A DNA stretch of 64,000 nucleotides from Xiphophorus maculatus (GCF_002775205.1 NC_036457.1:1483001-1547000); one strand, 5' to 3'; counted from the stretch's first letter, positions 1-12,539 are shown. Notes: generated from the sequence alone by a model not told the origin. Translations and numbers: made by a program.

Positions 1-835
1 GTAACTAATAGTTTATAGCAACAGTTTTAACTGGATTTTAAATGTGAAGCAGGCCTATTGGATCCTGAGGCAGTTTATTCAACTTCCAAATTCAAATTTC
101 TAACGTCTTGGTTTACTGGGAATGTGGAAAAAGAAAATATTTTCCACTAAATCAATTCTTCCGTCAATCAGGGAATCAACTCTTTGATTTCTAAAATTAA
201 ACTTAACTTTTCTTCTTTTTTTGTTTTAAATTGATTTATGAATCTATCGCACTTTTCAGCTCGTTGTTCTTGTTTTTAAGCTTTTAGGTTTAGTTTGTCC
301 ACTACTTCCTCTCACGTTTCTCTGTTTTTATTAATCAGCTTGATATATGCTTTTAGTCCAGTAAGTTAACCTTGAGTTTCAGCAATGGCCTCTAACTAAC
401 AGCATTCACACAGCACTTTCATCAAGAAATAAAATGTTCCTATTATCTCTCATTTCATTTCAACTTTGCTTACACTTTATGGGGAGCTTAAATATCTTCA
501 TATTATCTTTATATTAATAAAAAAAAAAAAATGATGTCACTTTAAACCATACAGTTTCTGTTATATTGCTCTATGGCTGCAAAAAACATGTTTGAAACTG
601 AGAATCGTAAGCATATTTCCTTGCTACTATTGGCTTATTAGTGGACAACTTTAAATTATGCTAAATAGTTTCTTATCTTGCCATAGTCATTATCTTCTGT
701 ATTAAAAAGGGGGTTTAACTACCCTGTACTATTTAAAAATAATAATAATTTCAGTGAAACTAACTGAGCAGCGGTCCAGATCAAGTCTTTTCCAACTTTC
801 CATCTCTGTTTTATTTATTTTACTTATATTTTTAG
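1..835. other. AT-rich non-coding stretch, probably last intron of the gene ending at 991
   Basis: No exon or recognisable repeat is visible. The stretch ends in a pyrimidine-rich tract and an AG at 834-835, directly before the coding exon on the plus strand, so at least its right part is read as intron. Confidence 0.45.
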
Positions 836-991
836 CTGGGCGGGGATTTTTTACTGGACGAAACGGGAAAGGTGCTTCTCTCTCATCCGTCTAAAAACCC
901 TCTGGACAGACCGAGTTTGAAAGACGTCCTGCAAGCCGCTGAGGATGACTCCACCAGCAGCTATGAAGATAAAAATGAACAAAAGCCGTAA
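836..991 (+). CDS. C-terminal exon of a PRXL2/AhpC-TSA_2-like thioredoxin-fold protein (partial)
   Basis: This is a terminal coding exon of 51 codons plus stop, entered in phase 0 after a T-rich acceptor. The peptide starts LGGDFLLDETGKVLL and continues SHPSKNPLDRPSLKDVL before an acidic tail. The pattern GG-F-x-D-x-x-GK-x-LL-x-H, then D-x-x-x-L-x-x-VL, resembles the last strand and helix of the PRXL2 (FAM213/selenoprotein U-like) and bacterial AhpC-TSA_2 families. The catalytic part would lie upstream of the window, so redox activity cannot be judged. A possible AATAAA-like signal lies near 1336. The coding frame is clear; the family is an inference from a short peptide. Confidence 0.45.
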   Translation: MGGDFLLDETGKVLLSHPSKNPLDRPSLKDVLQAAEDDSTSSYEDKNEQKP

Positions 992-1182
992 AAAAACATT
1001 GATACCACAGAAGAAGACCGGCTCTTTGACGCACATGGATGACGTCTCGTCTTACACTCGTTACGAAGAGATGCGACTGATGGAGAACTGTGCAGAAAAG
1101 CCAAAACTGATCTTCTTTTGTCATGTCAATGTTGTGATTTAAAATGAAAAGTCATATTTATTTGTTATTTAACAAAAAATAT

Positions 1183-2000
1183 ACAGTTGAAACCAGATAT
1201 TTGCTTACACCATATAAAAGCATCATTCTGTTCTGCACATCAACCTCGGAACCAAAGTAAAACTCTCTGTGGACCCAGTCTCAACATAAACTGAAAGGCC
1301 GCTCTGGAGGAAGAAGCCAAAACACCAGAAACAACAATAAAAAGAAAAATTATAGCTTCAATATTTGGAAGCATGGCTGATGCGGACCAAATGCCCGCTC
1401 CCATTGCTAAAACTACAGGCAGACCACAATGTTAGAACAACGCAGAAAATCGACATCATCGTTAACAATTTCTCCTTCTGTTTGCTGATTGGCCAGATTG
1501 AAAATCTACCGGAGGGAATCCAAGTGAATGGGGGAAAGTCCAGACTGCTGTAAGTGAGATTGCACAGGAGGGAAACATCCAGGCGTATGCAAGACATCAG
1601 TAATTTTAAAATGTTTACTGAAAAAACAACAATGCATTCTGGGTACAGAATAAACATAATTGGCTTCAACGCTTTAGGTTTGGAGAACGTGAGAAAAGGA
1701 AACAGAACTGCTGCGTCTCCCACTTCAAAATAAGAGCATGAACATCAATGTTTATATACTTCAGGAATCAAGCAGATAACCAGAACTTGAGTTTATTCAA
1801 CTTACTGCCAAGAAAATTAGTACTTTGAAATTTATCCAGAAAAATACATTTAGGGGAAACAAAGTGCGCTAAATGTTTTCAGAGCGCTAAACACAAACAC
1901 TGTTGGCGGATTAGAGAAAATTAAGTGTGCAAACCGAACTGTGTTGCACCAGTTCTGCCAGGAAAAATGGGCCAGAACTCCACAAAGCTATTACTAGGAG
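1183..2000 (+). mobile_element. Decayed Tc1-like element (Sleeping Beauty-type end) with a nested repeat
   Basis: The left end at about 1183 starts ACAGTTGAAACCAGATAT, close to the terminal repeat of Sleeping Beauty/Tdr1-class Tc1 elements. Around 1300-1320 and 1945-1985 are stretches that match the transposase DNA of fish Tc1 elements (the GGAGGAAGAAGCC block and the CAGGAAAAATGGGCCAGAA block). The DNA between them is largely a different repeat (about 1560-1930), so this looks like an old Tc1 copy split by an insertion. No open transposase frame remains. Confidence 0.5.
1560..1930 (-). repeat. Dispersed repeat, family with CTCTTATTTTGAAG core (copy 1 of 3)
   Basis: Read on the minus strand, this stretch aligns with 46020-46636 and 24040-24660. 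Shared blocks include CATGCTCTTATTTTGAAG, TATTCTGTACCCAGAATGCA and a TTTAGCGC block near the left end. It has no coding frame and its superfamily is unknown to me. Confidence 0.55.
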
Positions 2001-3624
2001 TTTATGGAAGGAAAACATTTGACCCAAACTATAAATTTAGAATGTAAGTCTGATAAATGCAAACAGGAGAAGAAAAAATTCATGTCATTATTCTGGCATT
2101 TAGTTAATAAAAATGATTTTGGTGCATTACATGGTGTTTTGCCTTTAGATGCAGTGTTTGTAAACATCTTTCAACTGTATGCTCAGTACTTAATTATACA
2201 TTCATACACATTCATAATCTTAGAGGCATAATAACAGCAGCAGATATTAGGAGTAGGTTTGTAAAGGTGATTGACTTTATTGTTGAATAATCAATCATCA
2301 CAAAGCTACGACTTCCTGCTTAATTAAACTAATTATGTTTCTTATGGAAGGAACAACAAAAATATTTAGGTAGTGTAGATACATTTTCATTCAGCATGTC
2401 TCCAATACCCAACTTATCTCCAAAAACAAATGTACTGTTGGTATTTATGATGAATACTTCCACTGAAATCTGATCTACTGTTTCTAAGCTTGTACCAAGG
2501 AAAATAAAAACCCAAGCTGTCATTTTACTTTCTTGTTTTGTAGACAAAATAAGTCATGTTTTTGAGAAAGTCATATTTGCAGACTGTGCAGAAGTCAAGC
2601 TTAATCTCCTCCGGACAAAAGAATGTGGGTTAATCAGCAGTTTAGCAGGACTCAGCACCAGCCCTTATTAAAAACATTTCTGCTACTTCTTAACTCCTCC
2701 TAAGGCCCAAGCACACACTGATGGAGATCGTTAAAGGGTTTGGTATGTGCTGATTCCCAAGAAAGTTCCTCCATCTTTCAGTTTTTACCCTTGTTTGGAA
2801 ATCCTGATCCAATATTTAGAGTTCCCTGAATGTAATCAGCAGTTTTAACTGGCTTACAGTCATATTTATGCAGCTGCATGAACAACAATGATTAAAGCAC
2901 AAACACACAGAGCAAAGTGTTTCACTCCATCGTCGACACATACAGTACATTTCAGTCGATACCATTAAGTATTTAGATGCTTACTTGCTTATTTAATGCT
3001 GAAATAATTGTACACTTTGTGTAATTGGTTCCAATACGTTGCACTATGACCACTCTTCTTTGCTTGGTTTGTACAGTTTATTTCAGTTAGATGGTTTTGT
3101 TGCACAACCCTGGCCTGTCACACATACTTCACAATTTTTCACTTGGGTTGAGCTTGATGCTTTGTGTAAGTCAGGGTTCTGCACTTTTAGCTGCATCTCT
3201 GCTCCAAAACACCTGAATCAAATGATTAAGAGTTAATGCAAAATGTACTGACATGTCAGTGAGTTTCAGTCTTTTGGTTCCGGTGTGTTGGAGCAGGAAT
3301 GCCTCCATTAGTTTCAGGACAGGGGCAGTTGAGGACTGGAGTTGTGGACTCATGTTGATGGGTAAAATATTTGTTTTAATATTTCTGTGGGAAGCTATCC
3401 CTGTCGGAACACCTTATTTCCTAGTTTGCACCATCTGACCGAATCTGTTTGAAACCCCAATTTCTCCAGATTTTTACCCTACTGTGGACCACAAACAATC
3501 AAAACAGAAAAAACTCAACACCTCCAAGCTTTGGCTTAAACAAATGTCTTTTGTCAACTTGACATCAAATTATAGCATCAGAACATATTTTTGAATCGGG
3601 AAGAGAGTTTAAAATACTTCTGTT

Positions 3625-3925
3625 TTTTTACAAATCAGGAAATGGCTTCACACCAAAATACATGAAAGATCATTAAAAATCTGTTGCTGAAGCACTATTC
3701 TGTTTTTAGCCTCCTGCAATCTGGAACAAACTTCCAGAAAACTACAAAACTGCCGAAACACTGAGTTTGTTTATATCATGGCTAAAAACTCACCTAGTTT
3801 AGTTTCCTTTGATTGCTAGTAATTGGAATATTGATCAACATACTTGATGTAGATGATATTTGATAAATTGTAATGTGCTATACTTTTATGAAATGTGCTA
3901 AACAAATTAACTTGACTTGGATAAA
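3625..3925 (+). mobile_element. 3' end of an L2-type LINE
   Basis: At about 3710-3800 a frame reads WNKLPENYKTAETLSLF and then WLKTHL. This is the typical C-terminal tail of fish L2-clade reverse transcriptases (consensus WNxLPxxxRxAxxLxxFKxxLKTHL). It is followed by an AT-rich 3' region ending ATGTGCTAAACAAATTAACT, like the short 3' end of L2 elements. The copy is 5'-truncated, as is usual for LINEs. Confidence 0.6.
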
Positions 3926-4281
3926 GCAGGTTAATGTGAAATTCTCAACCATGTCAGAAACTGGATTTCTTCCAGGAAACCAACTAATTGAAATTAATTG
4001 TACCAATTTGGCCATGTGTAGCTGGTAAAGACCCACAAGTATTATGTCAGAAGCTTGCTGATGTCTACCAAAAGAATGTGTCTGATTCTTGCTTTAAGAA
4101 TCTCCCTTTGCTTGTTGCAAGAAAATCAGTCAAATGGATTACCATAAATCCAAAATTACTATGAAATTCATGCCTAAGATGAATGTACATAAACGTCTCT
4201 CTAGAACTCTGCGTTGGTACTAGACCGTGTTGTATGCTACAATAACTTATGTGATAATGATTAAATAAAATGTTTTCTTTT

Positions 4282-4287
4282 TTTATT
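4282..4287 (-). terminator. Candidate polyadenylation signal of clec11a
   Basis: AATAAA on the minus strand, about 75 bp downstream of the clec11a stop codon. It is the nearest canonical hexamer. Confidence 0.4.
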
Positions 4288-4361
4288 TCTAAAGAGCTAC
4301 ACATTCAGGTTTCAATTACTGGCATTATTGGGAAAAAACAAACAGTTTTTAAGAGTTCATT

Positions 4362-7300
4362 TCAAAGTGCCACCCTGTCGTCAAACTCGCAGACATAGTT
4401 CATGATCCGGTCGCAGTAGTGGTCCCACCAGTCCCCGTCGTCCGACGACATGGCCACACAGTTTTCTCGTTTTCCTCCGTCCGGCTGACTGGACAGGAAG
4501 TGCTTACGCCACTGGAAGTACGAGACCCGTGTGCCGTCGTCGAAGAGGTAGAGCCCCTCGGAGCGCAGGTCGTTGACGCCCAGCCAGACGGGCCAGTTCC
4601 CCGGGCTGAAGAAGCCCTTGATGTACGCCGCCAGGGCCTCCTGCTCCTTGCGGTCGCGCGGCATCGCCAAGCGTCCGCCACGTTCCAGGCACTTCCTGGA
4701 TGCTCCCGCGTAGTCGGCTAAGTTGTTGTACACCAGGTAACATTTGTAGCCCAGTCTTTGTCCTTTGTGGCAGCCTAGGATGCAGAAAATAAACTGAGAA
4801 CCAGCGTTATAACAGATTTGGGTTTTTCATTATAGTTTAGTTTTATTTCACTGTAACTTTTTGTCGAATTCAATTAGTTTTTAGAATTTATTTGCTAGTG
4901 TTTATTAGTTAAATATTTAGTTTTGGATTAGTTTTTATTAGTTATAGTAGTAGTTTTAATTTTTTCATATTTTGGGTAATTTTTAGGTGCAAAATTCAAA
5001 AAGACCAAAGTATCTTGGTTATGCATCGGCTGTTTATCATTTTTCCTTGTTTCCCTCTCTCATTTTTTATTTATTTATTTTTACAAAAAACTGGATGATA
5101 AAAGTCTTCAGTCTGGTGTTTTGGTCTCAACTAGCCTTTTTTCTGAAGGACAATTTTGTTTACAGAGACTTCATAATTCATTTATGAATGAATTATACCA
5201 ATTGGTCCTCAGACCGGTACCGGTCCGCGGCCCGGAGGTTGGGACCACTAATATAAATCACTTTGTTTTTAGTGAAGAAGCCTGTTTCAAATGTTTTCAA
5301 GAATAGTATTTGTGTTTGTGGTGCTTTGAATGCTGCACCATGCAGTCATAGCCTTACATATAAAAGAAAGTAATAAATCTTTTATTATAATTTTTATCGT
5401 TATAACAGTACCAACAAATGTCGTGATAAAAGTCCATATCGCTCACCCCTAAATCAGTGTACTTATTCTTTTACTGAATTATTTGCTTATCTTGAAGATT
5501 GTTCTTCAGAAACAAAATCTCACCAAGTATTTTTGGTCTAGTTTCCAGTGCAAATATCTTGGATCACTTGAAATAAGACAAAACTAATTTACAAGTAATT
5601 TTTCAACAAGATATAGGAGCTTCTCTTAAGTCAGTAATTTCTTAATATTGATGAAAAACTCCCAGATTATTTCACTTATAACATGGAAAAAATAAAATGT
5701 CTTGTTATAAGTAAATTATCTGCTAGTGGAGCAAGTACTTTTTCATCAAATTTAAGGAATAATTTAAAAAAGAAAACAAGCCCCTATTTGTGGCTGAAAA
5801 GTTACTTTTATGTAATTTTTTCTTACTTAAAGCATACTAATATATTTGAAATGGAAACTAGACCAAAGTTACTTGGCAAGATTTTGTGATTTTTGTAATT
5901 AAGCCATTTGTCTTGAGAATTCAGGGACTTTTGAACTTTTAATGATTCACCTCAGAGACAAAAGACTTCCCAAACAAACAACATCAGCGTTTCTGTAGAA
6001 ATGGTCTTCATGCAAAGAAAGTTGGTTCCTTGGATGCAAAACATTAAATAATATGGGATGACTCACTAGGTAAATAGAAACCTTGGGTGAATTCGGTGGC
6101 ATAACATACAGCTGTGTCATCATCCATCCAACAAAAGCTAAGCCAAAATGCAAGCACCGTTTATGGAAACAAAAACAAAGTCCACCCTGACACCCTGCTT
6201 TTAAAAATAAGGGAAATAATTGATCATCTGGAAACGTTGGAAGGTTTTCATTGGGTTTTAACTCGATGAGGATGTTGACTTCTGTCTATTTTCAGGCAGA
6301 CCCAGGACCAAAATCGTAGATATCCATATTCAAGTACCTCCACCACCACGTGGATGGTGCAAATCAAATAAGGGTTTTAGACTAATGTTTGGTACCATTT
6401 CTTCCACATTTTTTATTTAAATACACCTACTTGCTTATTGTGTGCATTCCTACAAAAGAAAACAAACAAATTGCACCCCGTTGCTGTTTTTCTTTTGTTT
6501 CAGTTATCGCAAACATCTCAGTGATCCTCTGATAACCGTGTTGTTTGACACTACAGCATTCTCCATGCGCTCATCTATCTACAGCAGACTGAATTATAAA
6601 AGCTCCTGAGGGGAAACGTGCCAGAACATGCTGCAGAGTTGGGTTCAATTTATTTTATTTTTGGCAATCTTCCCTCCAGAGCTGTGTTTCTTTTCATGCC
6701 TGTAGCAGCTCCTGTTATTTGCATAGCAACCAAACACAGCAAAGCTATAATTTTCCAAGGTACAAAGTATAACATAACCGCAGGCTTCCTTTTGATATTT
6801 TCCTAATGCGACAATTTCTTTTTAGAGTTTCTGGTGTTGGCAGAGTTCTACCTTTCTGATGCAAACATCACAGTTATTTGCATGTTACCTCATGAGTTTT
6901 ATTTTCCATGACAGCAAAAAAAGACAAACTGATCCAGAGCTAGAACCTAGAAACTGAACAGAATGTGGGTAAAACCTTTCCAGTTATAGATAAAAACATG
7001 ACTAAATATTAAAATATAACATGATTGGTATGATTAAAGCTATTGTTTCTCCATATGAATACTGATAAATTTAAATTCATATTTGCAAACCCTCAAAAAT
7101 GGTTAGAAATGCTGCTTTAACAATTTTTTCCCACATTTATCTTAAAATCTTAAATGACTATAATATGGAAGTTGCCCTTAAAAACATTTGTATTTTTTCT
7201 TGCAGGACTTTTGTGTCAAGCAAAAGTTTAAATGAGCGCACACGTCTTTGCATTTTGTGACATGAGGAGTTGAGGCTACCGCTAACTAGCCGCAAATATA

Positions 7301-10252
7301 CCATTGGTAGCTAGCCAGCTAGCTTTTCTGCATCTACGTCTCACTTCTGTTGCCGACCGATATGGATACTATAAACTTAAAGCACAAAGCCAAGAGCTAT
7401 GAAACAAACTCCAGAAATTTAAGTTTTTCTTTGCTTGATTGTAATACAGTTGGATCCCATAATAGTCTCCTATTTTTATAGTTTTTTTCTGTCTTAAATT
7501 TCATTTAAAGTGGCATTAAAAAGTCTTAAATTTGAATACTGCAGAATATTGCAATCAAACTCAAGATCTGTTCTGAGGCTTGAAAAAGGCTTGAAAAGTC
7601 TGTTATACCTTCCAGTCTCCCAATCTCCTTGCGATTGTCCTTGCTGTGTCGGTAGACCTCCTGGATGTTGTCCTCCAAATCTCCAACTTTAGCTGTTTAA
7701 AGGAGGAAAAAACGGATAAATAAAACATTCTGGAGTGTTTCTGGAATAACTTCTACCACTATTTTGAACCTCACCATCCAGCTTGGAGAGTCGGTCGATC
7801 AGCTGGCTGACTTTAACATCCAGAGTGTAATGACCAACGTTCAGCTTGTGGATGGCCTGGTCTATGCCGGCTAGCCTAGATACTGAGAAAACAGAAAAGA
7901 ACTGGAAAAATGACCCAAACGAATGTGGAAATTTTGATTCTTCTGAGAAAATAAGACTGTTGCTGCTGGATGGTTGGTTAACCTGACTAAACCAACCCAC
8001 AGATTCCACCATGTGATTCGTTTTGGATAGACCAACACAGATTGGTGCACGATTGTAAAATGGAGTAAAAAAAATGATACTGAAATCTGAAAAGTGTGGA
8101 AGCCACAGTCGAAGCATCTGGTGGTACATTTCCAGCAGCTTCCTGCATCTGAAGGGATTTTTGTTTAAATAGCTGAAGCTTAATCACATCAGACACAGAC
8201 TGTCAACTGGATTCAGTTCCGGACTTTGACTGGACCATTTCAAGACAGGATTCTTCTTCGATCTAAACTTTTTCATTGTAGTTTTGGATGTTTGTTCAGG
8301 TCTATTTACCTAAATCAATTCCACCTTCAGCTTTGACCAGATTCCCTGTTGCTGCCATAGATTGGCATCCCCGCATCATGATGCTGCCATCACTATGTTT
8401 CACAGTGGTAACACTGCAGACGTCTGATACTGGTTGCACTGGATTCTATTTCAGACTGCACTTCATATTTTTATTCAGTTTATTTGAGTTGGTCTGTCAC
8501 AAAAAAAACAAATAAAATACACCAAATTTGTTTTTGTAGTACAACAAAACAGTCCCAGGAGTGATAACTTTTTATACTACATGCACCATTCTCAGCCGAT
8601 TTTATAATGAAAGAAGTATTTTAAGGGTGGAGGACGTTACTTACAGACGTAGTTGTACGAGTTTTCGAAGTCTGACGCTTGGCTGGTCGGCTCTGGTTCT
8701 GGTTCTGGAAAGATATCAGGAACGTCGCCTCTGGTCCTCTTCACCTCCACCACAGATTCCTGACAAACAGACAGATCTCCATGTTACCACAACAGACTGT
8801 TTGGTACTAAATCTTTGTATTATTTTCTGATTTGGAAACAAATCCAGGTTTGTTCATGTAGACTTAACCTATTTTTAAAGAACACAAAAGAGAAATATTC
8901 AAAATATTCTAGATTTTCCAACAATTTAGGAACTGAATGGACCCATTTTATTTAATATTTTAGTGCTTGACATCTAATTAGATGTGTAGTTGAATTTAAA
9001 AGCTTATACAGTACCACTCCTAATTTCTTTCTTTGTAAAATTCTCTAAAGTGTTTGAGTTCCTTAAACATGTTGCTGTTTCATTCATTTTCAGTATGGTT
9101 ACTGCACCTGACCATTACAGGCTACTGTGCAGCAAAAATTAGGACAGGTTTTGGTCCAATCAGCACAATATGTTATAAATTTATAGTTTCTAATATTATG
9201 CCTGTAATATATTTCAGTGAAACAAATTTAATGCAGCATAAAAAAGTTTTAGAAAGTGAATAAGTGGGAAGAAATCATAAGTATATTTTTAAATGAAACC
9301 TCGTTAAGATGGAAATACTGATTTATTTTTTTTTCTGCAAATCTGAATAAGAAAGACATGAACACTAGTCATCTGGTTATTAATCACAAGTCATATCAGT
9401 CATTGCAACATTCACCAAAATCATTACATGTCCCATGATTTTCTTGATAATATGAACTCCTAGCATTGTTTCGCATCCAACTAACTTGGATACAAAAAGG
9501 AGAAACTTACCAGTTTTACTCAGAACAATCAGTGTAAAGTAGTTTTACCTAAAGTATTCAGAGGAGAAAATATGGCTTAGTGACTCCAATTAATGAGTAA
9601 TTCCAACATGACGTCACGGTTATTTATTTGACCTTAATTAAAGTGATGATTACAAATATTTCAGTCAAAATCCATGAAAAAAGGGTGTAAAGGGAAAAAA
9701 TAAATCAAGTAATTTTAGTTATATAATAAATCAGTGTGATTTGTAGAGAGTTACTAAATGGTAAATTCAATCTACCCAATCAAAAGTATAAAGAAAAACT
9801 CTGGAGAAGTACTGGCTAAAACCAGCTGGAAGAGTAAAAGAAGCTTTGGCTGCTTAAAAGTAAACTTTAAAGTGAAAAGAAAGAAGACTCATGACTTTTC
9901 CCCTTAATATTTCCCAGTGAATTATTGGCTGATTGAGCAAGAGTCTCAAACACTCACCACTGCCAATGTCTGCTTCCCTAGACATGTCATCTGTAATTAT
10001 TTGGGAATCACCGAGACTCATGACTCCATCTCCTACAGCTTATGAGGCGCAAATCATTTTCAGTTTTTGTAATGTACAGGGAGTGTGGATTGCAGTTTTT
10101 AAATCAAAACAGAGCAGAATGAAGGCTATAGTTTAAAAAATAAAAGTACATGAAAACGTTCTGACCTCTGTTGGTGCAGCGTCGATCATCTCTGTTGGAA
10201 GAGCCAGAAAACATAAACACAGGAATGTGTACGATGTGGCAGCTGGTCCCAT
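4362..10252 (-). CDS. clec11a: C-type lectin domain family 11 member A (osteolectin/stem cell growth factor)
   Basis: Secreted growth factor-like lectin; in mammals it promotes bone formation and blood progenitor growth, with integrin alpha-11 as a reported receptor. Coding exons on the minus strand: 10166-10252, 8645-8759, 7775-7882, 7609-7692 and 4362-4774. All have GT-AG borders and matching phases, giving 268 residues (human about 323). Exon 1 encodes a signal peptide. Exon 2 is acidic, with PEPEPEP, and contains RGD at residues 39-41. Exons 3-4 form a coiled coil starting LSRLAGIDQAIHKLN, close to the human ILGRLAGLD segment. Exon 5 is the lectin domain, with NWPVWLGVNDLRSEGLYLF, QPDGG and WWDHYC as in CLEC11A rather than CLEC3. 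It is shorter than the human protein because the acidic region and a loop are reduced. Identification is firm. Confidence 0.93.
5085..5180 (+). repeat. Dispersed repeat fragment shared with 59450-59545
   Basis: GATGATAAAAGTCTTCAGTC... and TTTTGGTCTCAACTAGCC recur in the same orientation, with few differences, inside a hAT-like element near 59.5 kb. Here the fragment is followed by a GC-rich ACCGGTACCGGTCCGCGG motif (5212-5235) and a short TTGGGACC motif of the kind seen at hAT ends. It lies in clec11a intron 4. Confidence 0.5.
5507..5893. mobile_element. Palindromic MITE (CAAAAACACAAAATCTTACC family)
   Basis: The two halves are imperfect inverted copies. The left end reads CAAAATCTCACCAAGTATTT and the right end reads the complement (ACTTGGCAAGATTTTGTG). 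Internal landmarks are TGAAATAAGA, AGATATAGGAGCTTCT and TTGATGAAAAA. The same family recurs at 18945-19206, 32063-32725, 33021-33115 (partial) and 33574-33718. It is non-coding and presumably mobilised by a DNA transposase. It lies in clec11a intron 4. Confidence 0.65.
8180..8510 (-). mobile_element. Tc1-like transposase relic
   Basis: Read on the plus strand this matches the common fish Tc1 debris: GGACTTTGACTGGACCATT, then TTTGACCAGATTCCCTGT, then GCATCATGATGCTGCC and TATGTTTCAC. The last block is the complement of transposase coding DNA for the HGGGSxMxWG motif. It lies in clec11a intron 2 and has no open frame. Confidence 0.6.
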
Positions 10253-10385
10253 TTTACTCCTTTCAGTAACTCTTCTCTTCCTTCAGCAGCTAAACCTCTC
10301 TGAGCCGCTCTGCAAACTCTCCCTCCTCTTTCCCTCATGGAACAGCAGCTGGAATCTCTTTCCCATTAGACATGTGAATGGGAGG

Positions 10386-10387
<2 letters not shown>

Positions 10388-10432
<45 letters not shown>

Positions 10433-10443
10433 CACACACACAC
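10388..10443. repeat. (CA)n microsatellite upstream of clec11a
   Basis: About 28 CA units, broken once by CG, lie about 135-190 bp upstream of the clec11a start codon, so within its promoter or 5' UTR. Alternating purine-pyrimidine tracts can form Z-DNA. Confidence 0.9.
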
Positions 10444-11589
10444 CCAGGTATCAAAAATCGAAACATTCCTGCTGCCTGGCTGCTGTCCTTCCTCTCCGTC
10501 TTCTCCAGCTCAGGTCTGATTTCCACCAAACAACAGGAAGTGTCTTTGTTTTTGCTTTCCCCTCCCATTTCCACGCTTTGTGAGAGCAGTGTGGATTCCC
10601 ATGGATCTCTGTCCTGTGGAAACCACTTCTACCCCTAATATAACCTCTCCACTGTTGGGAAAATACACAAGCAACACCCAAGTGTGAGCTATAATAATTG
10701 AAATTGTGTTAACAATGATTTCTAGTTTGCTTGCATCATTGGTGCCTATGGCAACGACTGCAAAACAAGCTCTTATTTTACTTTATTGGTGTTTTTACTC
10801 GATTGACAAATCAGTTCCTGTTACATTTACACACCAGGCGAATGCAACTTAAAATCAGATTTTTTTTTTTTTACCCTATCTGACCCACACTCGACTTTTT
10901 CACAGCAGCCGATTATAATTATATTTGGCTACGATCACACTGCAGGTCTTAATGCTCAATTCACTTTTTTATTTTACTTTATTTTTTGCGTGGTTGTTTG
11001 TTTCCTAATATATTCAAATTGTATGTGATCTAACATGTAAACTACAAAGAACCTAAAAGTATCTTACTTTTTTTTTGTCTCCTTTCTGTCTTTTTAACCT
11101 TTAACCTTTTTATTGTTAAAACAGAGTGATTCCTCTCCACTGTCCCCTCATGCTTACTCAGCTGACTGTCAGAAATCTCCATGTCACCCAGAGATTTACC
11201 TATAAACAGAAAGTTTCTTGGCATGAAAACGTAAAACTTCCCGGACAGCAGCAGTGCGAATGATAAACTTCAGACCTGATGATGTAAATCATCTGACATA
11301 ATCAGTGGAAAGAACTGTGCGGTCCGTGAATAAATGATTTAATTTGAATGGAAATTTAAAGCTTGAAATGAGATTACATGTTTGCTAGCTGTGTTATTTC
11401 TGGCTCACATCCTCACTGCACTGGATCTGATCCATCTAAGCAAACAGGTCTACTGGCAGAAACGCTTTTGTTAATTAGACTATATATCAGATCAGTGTGA
11501 AAAGCTATTTCATTATAATTAGTGGGAGCAGAAATATGGGCTGTAAATCAGTTCAAGAAATAATGACAAAAGTAGTTATGTAAGAGGCC

Positions 11590-11793
11590 ATGTGTCCGTT
11601 TGTGTGTGCGTATGTGTTTGAGGTTGTAGCGGAAAGCGTGCCAGTTAAAACGCCTCAAGAATCCAGCAGAGTTTCCAGAGAAGCGAGCGAGGCAGCGCCC
11701 GGGCGTCGCGCCAGCGGCGGCTGGGACTTTCAGGGTCAGATGTGTTTGAGTCTGCAGGACGTCTTCTTCAGCACAGCTGTTCCAGTAACATGA
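11590..11793 (+). other. Short GC-rich open frame, possible exon of unknown gene
   Basis: A GC-rich frame stands out from AT-rich surroundings, ends with GGWDFQGQMCLSLQDVFFST and a stop at 11791-11793, and has GC-ending codons like a real exon. No clear acceptor or second exon was found, and I do not recognise the peptide. It could equally be chance. Confidence 0.15.
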
Positions 11794-12539
11794 GAAATAC
11801 CAGAAACATTTCCAGACCCCAACTCTGCCTTCAGAAAATTAAATGTGTCCACTTAAAAAGTCTAGCAAAGCTAACATGGAAGTGTTTTAAATATTAACCC
11901 TTAAATAATTATATATGCTACAGTTTCAGTTTAGGGATAAGCATCTGCTTTCAATTGGTCTATTTTTGTTGTGCGGTGTTAAATTCAGTATTATTGGATG
12001 CTTGATGGTTCATGTAATTAAGAATTATGTAAAAGGGTCAGTTCAGGAGAGAAGAAACTGAGCCTAAAATATTTTTATGACCCAAGTAACTGTTTCCATC
12101 ACACTGACGGAAATATGAAATGAAGTGTGGAGCAGAAATACATTCCTGTGACTCCATAGCATTAGCTGCTAAACGGTACAGGGAGAAAAATTAATTCTTC
12201 ATATGCATTCTAGATGATAAATCAAAAACAATACATATTGTGATAGACATGTCATCAATATTCAATATATAGATTATTCACTGGACTCCGGTCCAGTGAA
12301 TAATCTACATTCCTCTGCCTACATTCTGGGAGATGTAGGCAGAGGAAAAACTTTAGCAGCTAAACTTCTCACGGCTAGCTAGCTAAGCTAGGTTGGTGGC
12401 ATCAACTAACTCACTCATTCTTTGGTTACTGTTAAGGAGAAAAGTTATTATGTTAGCTTAAATTTTGGAAAAAGCATGGCTCTCCTTTTCCTCCTGTTAG
12501 CCGGGTCGCGAGCGGATGTCATCACGGCTGCAAAAGTAC

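Larger units (their letters stand above)
992..4361. other. Intergenic region between two convergent genes, mostly transposon debris
   Basis: No host gene is visible here. It holds a decayed Tc1-like element (about 1183-2000) with another dispersed repeat inside it, and the 3' end of an L2-type LINE (3625-3925). The rest, 2000-3600 and 3925-4280, is AT-rich sequence without clear structure. Confidence 0.5.

Noticed and set aside
4400-4743. Overlapping frames in other phases across the clec11a lectin exon
   Set aside because: The lectin-domain frame matches CLEC11A throughout; the rest are GC-rich shadows.
10335-10583. Frames with HTHTHT or VCVCVC runs
   Set aside because: They are translations of the CA microsatellite.
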